A stretch of DNA of 7,124 bases from positions 4,934 to 12,057 of the forward strand of contig QHXU01000024.1 in NCBI GenBank assembly GCA_003223065.1. Direction: 5' to 3'. Origin of the DNA: Acidobacteriota bacterium (GTDB lineage: Bacteria; Acidobacteriota; Terriglobia; Bryobacterales; Bryobacteraceae). Each line of letters opens with the position of its first letter. Position 1 is the stretch's first letter. The position numbers and the translations under genes were made by a program. The notes below the pieces were generated by a model, which was not told the DNA's origin, did no database searches, and was given only the letters and a program-made list of their open reading frames with translations. Below are positions 6,108 to 7,124 of this stretch, one piece after another.

Positions 6108-6856
6108 GGGCCGTTTGCCGTGACTGCCACTGTGTGTTCAAAATGCGCCGAATACTTACCGTCTTCGGTTACCGCGGTCCACCGGTCGGGCCGCACGCGG
6201 CTGCCCGGGGATCCCGCATTTACCATCGGCTCGATCGCCAGCACCATACCTTCCTTCAGCCGCGGATTCTCGCTCTTGCGATCCACGTAGTTCGGGACCT
6301 GCGGCTCCTCATGCATCTGGGTGCCGATGCCGTGGCCCACAAATTCCCGGACTATCGAGAATCCGTTTGCTGTGACATGCCGCTCCACCGTTCCACAAAT
6401 ATCAAACAAGCGGTTGCCCGGCCGCGCTTTCTCGATCGCCAGTTCCAGCGACTCCCGGGTTACCTCGAGGAGCCGCCTGGTCTCTTCCGAGATCTCGCCG
6501 ACCCCCACCGTAACGGCCGAATCGCCGTAATATCCGTTCAACTGCACGCCTGTATCGATCGAGACAATATCGCCGCTCTTCAAAACCCTGTTCTGCGAGG
6601 GCATGCCGTGGACGATCTCGTCATTCACGGACGTGCACAACACAAAAGGAAACTTCGTTCCCGCGCTTGGCGTCGAGTAGCCTTTGAAGGCCGGGCGCGC
6701 GCCCGCGTCGGCGATCATCTTGTCCGCGGCAACTTCGAGTTCGTACGTTGTGACGCCCTCTGCCACCATTTTCCTCAAGGTGTCAAGCACCTTCCAAACC
6801 AGTAAACCGGCGGAGCGCATCTTCTCCAGCTCCGCCATGTTCTTGCGAACGATCAT
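6086..6856 (-). CDS. map: methionine aminopeptidase, type I
   Basis: This enzyme removes the initiator methionine from nascent proteins in the cytoplasm. The protein is 256 aa, the normal length for the short type I form without an N-terminal extension. The five metal ligands are visible: D101 (SIDTG), D112 (YYGDSA), H175 (VGHGIG), E209 (AIEPM) and E240 (FEHT). The substrate-binding histidines H83 (EIVHG) and H182 (MHEEP) are also present. The start is ATG 6854-6856, which shares ATGA with the adk stop. MIVRKNMAELEKMRSAG is the usual N-terminus of the family. The TAG stop at 6086-6088 falls 22 nt inside infA. These overlaps suggest coupled translation along adk-map-infA. Confidence 0.97.
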   Translation of the reverse strand: MIVRKNMAELEKMRSAGLLVWKVLDTLRKMVAEGVTTYELEVAADKMIADAGARPAFKGYSTPSAGTKFPFVLCTSVNDEIVHGMPSQNRVLKSGDIVSIDTGVQLNGYYGDSAVTVGVGEISEETRRLLEVTRESLELAIEKARPGNRLFDICGTVERHVTANGFSIVREFVGHGIGTQMHEEPQVPNYVDRKSENPRLKEGMVLAIEPMVNAGSPGSRVRPDRWTAVTEDGKYSAHFEHTVAVTANGPWVLTRP

Positions 6857-7124
6857 GCCCGCTTGCGTCTGCCGCCGTCTTTCGCTGCCTGGATCAAGCT
6901 CTCAATCCGCCGCGCAATCATTTGCGGCGTGCCGTCCGCGCCGTTCACGTCCCAAACCGCGTACCCCGCATTCCGCAAAAATTCGAGCACCGGCGCGGTC
7001 TGGCGATCGTAGGCCCTCAACCTCTCCATTACCACTTCTTCGCTATCGTCGTCGCGCACTATCAAAGTCGATCCGTCGCGCTCACACTGTTCCGCGATCG
7101 TCGGCGCATTGGCCAGTAAACTGT
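6853..7124 (-). CDS. adk: adenylate kinase, C-terminal part (partial)
   Basis: Adenylate kinase interconverts ATP + AMP and 2 ADP. About 89 codons up to the TGA stop are inside the window; the 5' end lies beyond the right edge, so no start is called. The readable part holds the end of the LID region (QCERDGSTLIVRDDDSEEVV) and then MERLRAYDRQTAPVLEF, matching the R-x-DD-x-x-E-x-V-x-x-RL-x-x-Y-x-x-x-T-x-P block that carries the catalytic arginine and aspartates. It ends with a basic tail (GGRRKRA). The P-loop is outside the window. Its stop overlaps the map start by 4 nt, and adk-map-infA is the typical order in the spc/alpha region. Confidence 0.93.
   Translation of the reverse strand, partial: SLLANAPTIAEQCERDGSTLIVRDDDSEEVVMERLRAYDRQTAPVLEFLRNAGYAVWDVNGADGTPQMIARRIESLIQAAKDGGRRKRA

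Noticed and set aside
5843..6805. Open frame of 320 codons on the plus strand
   Set aside because: It is antisense to infA and map, whose catalytic and family motifs are complete on the minus strand.

Overview
The window is a compact housekeeping segment of a bacterial chromosome with high GC content, judged by eye at about 60%. Two gene clusters converge near position 2640. No mobile element, CRISPR array, tRNA, rRNA or defence-type cassette is visible. The protein sequences suggest a member of the Acidobacteriota. This rests on the general look of the proteins (a short Thermotoga-like AhcY, a four-cysteine S4 and a rather divergent trigger factor) and is an inference, not a placement.

Plus strand, 1-2633: the 3' end of metK (SAM synthetase), then ahcY (S-adenosylhomocysteine hydrolase), then tig (trigger factor). 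The gaps are about 20 nt, so this is probably one transcript. MetK makes SAM and AhcY removes the SAH left after methyl transfer, so the first two genes belong to the same methyl cycle. ahcY is not intact: near position 530 about nine expected residues are missing and the reading frame changes. This looks like a deletion of about 28 bp.

Minus strand, 7124-2653: the distal spc/alpha ribosomal protein operon in its classic order, read from high to low coordinates: adk (partial), map, infA, rpmJ, rpsM, rpsK, rpsD, rpoA, rplQ. Spacing is tight. adk/map share ATGA, map/infA overlap by 22 nt and infA/rpmJ are 2 nt apart. The exception is a 141-nt spacer between rpsK and rpsD. It holds two hairpins and leads to a strong Shine-Dalgarno followed by a TTG start codon, which makes it a candidate autoregulatory leader for S4. 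The genes supply a nucleotide kinase, the N-terminal methionine-processing enzyme, initiation factor 1, ribosomal proteins L36, S13, S11, S4 and L17, and the RNA polymerase alpha subunit.

The most notable points are the broken ahcY, an IF-1 whose normally basic 16S-binding loop reads Ala-Ala-Ala-Ala, the rpsK-rpsD leader with its TTG start, and a trigger factor whose PPIase pocket looks degenerate. I do not see a previously undescribed system here.
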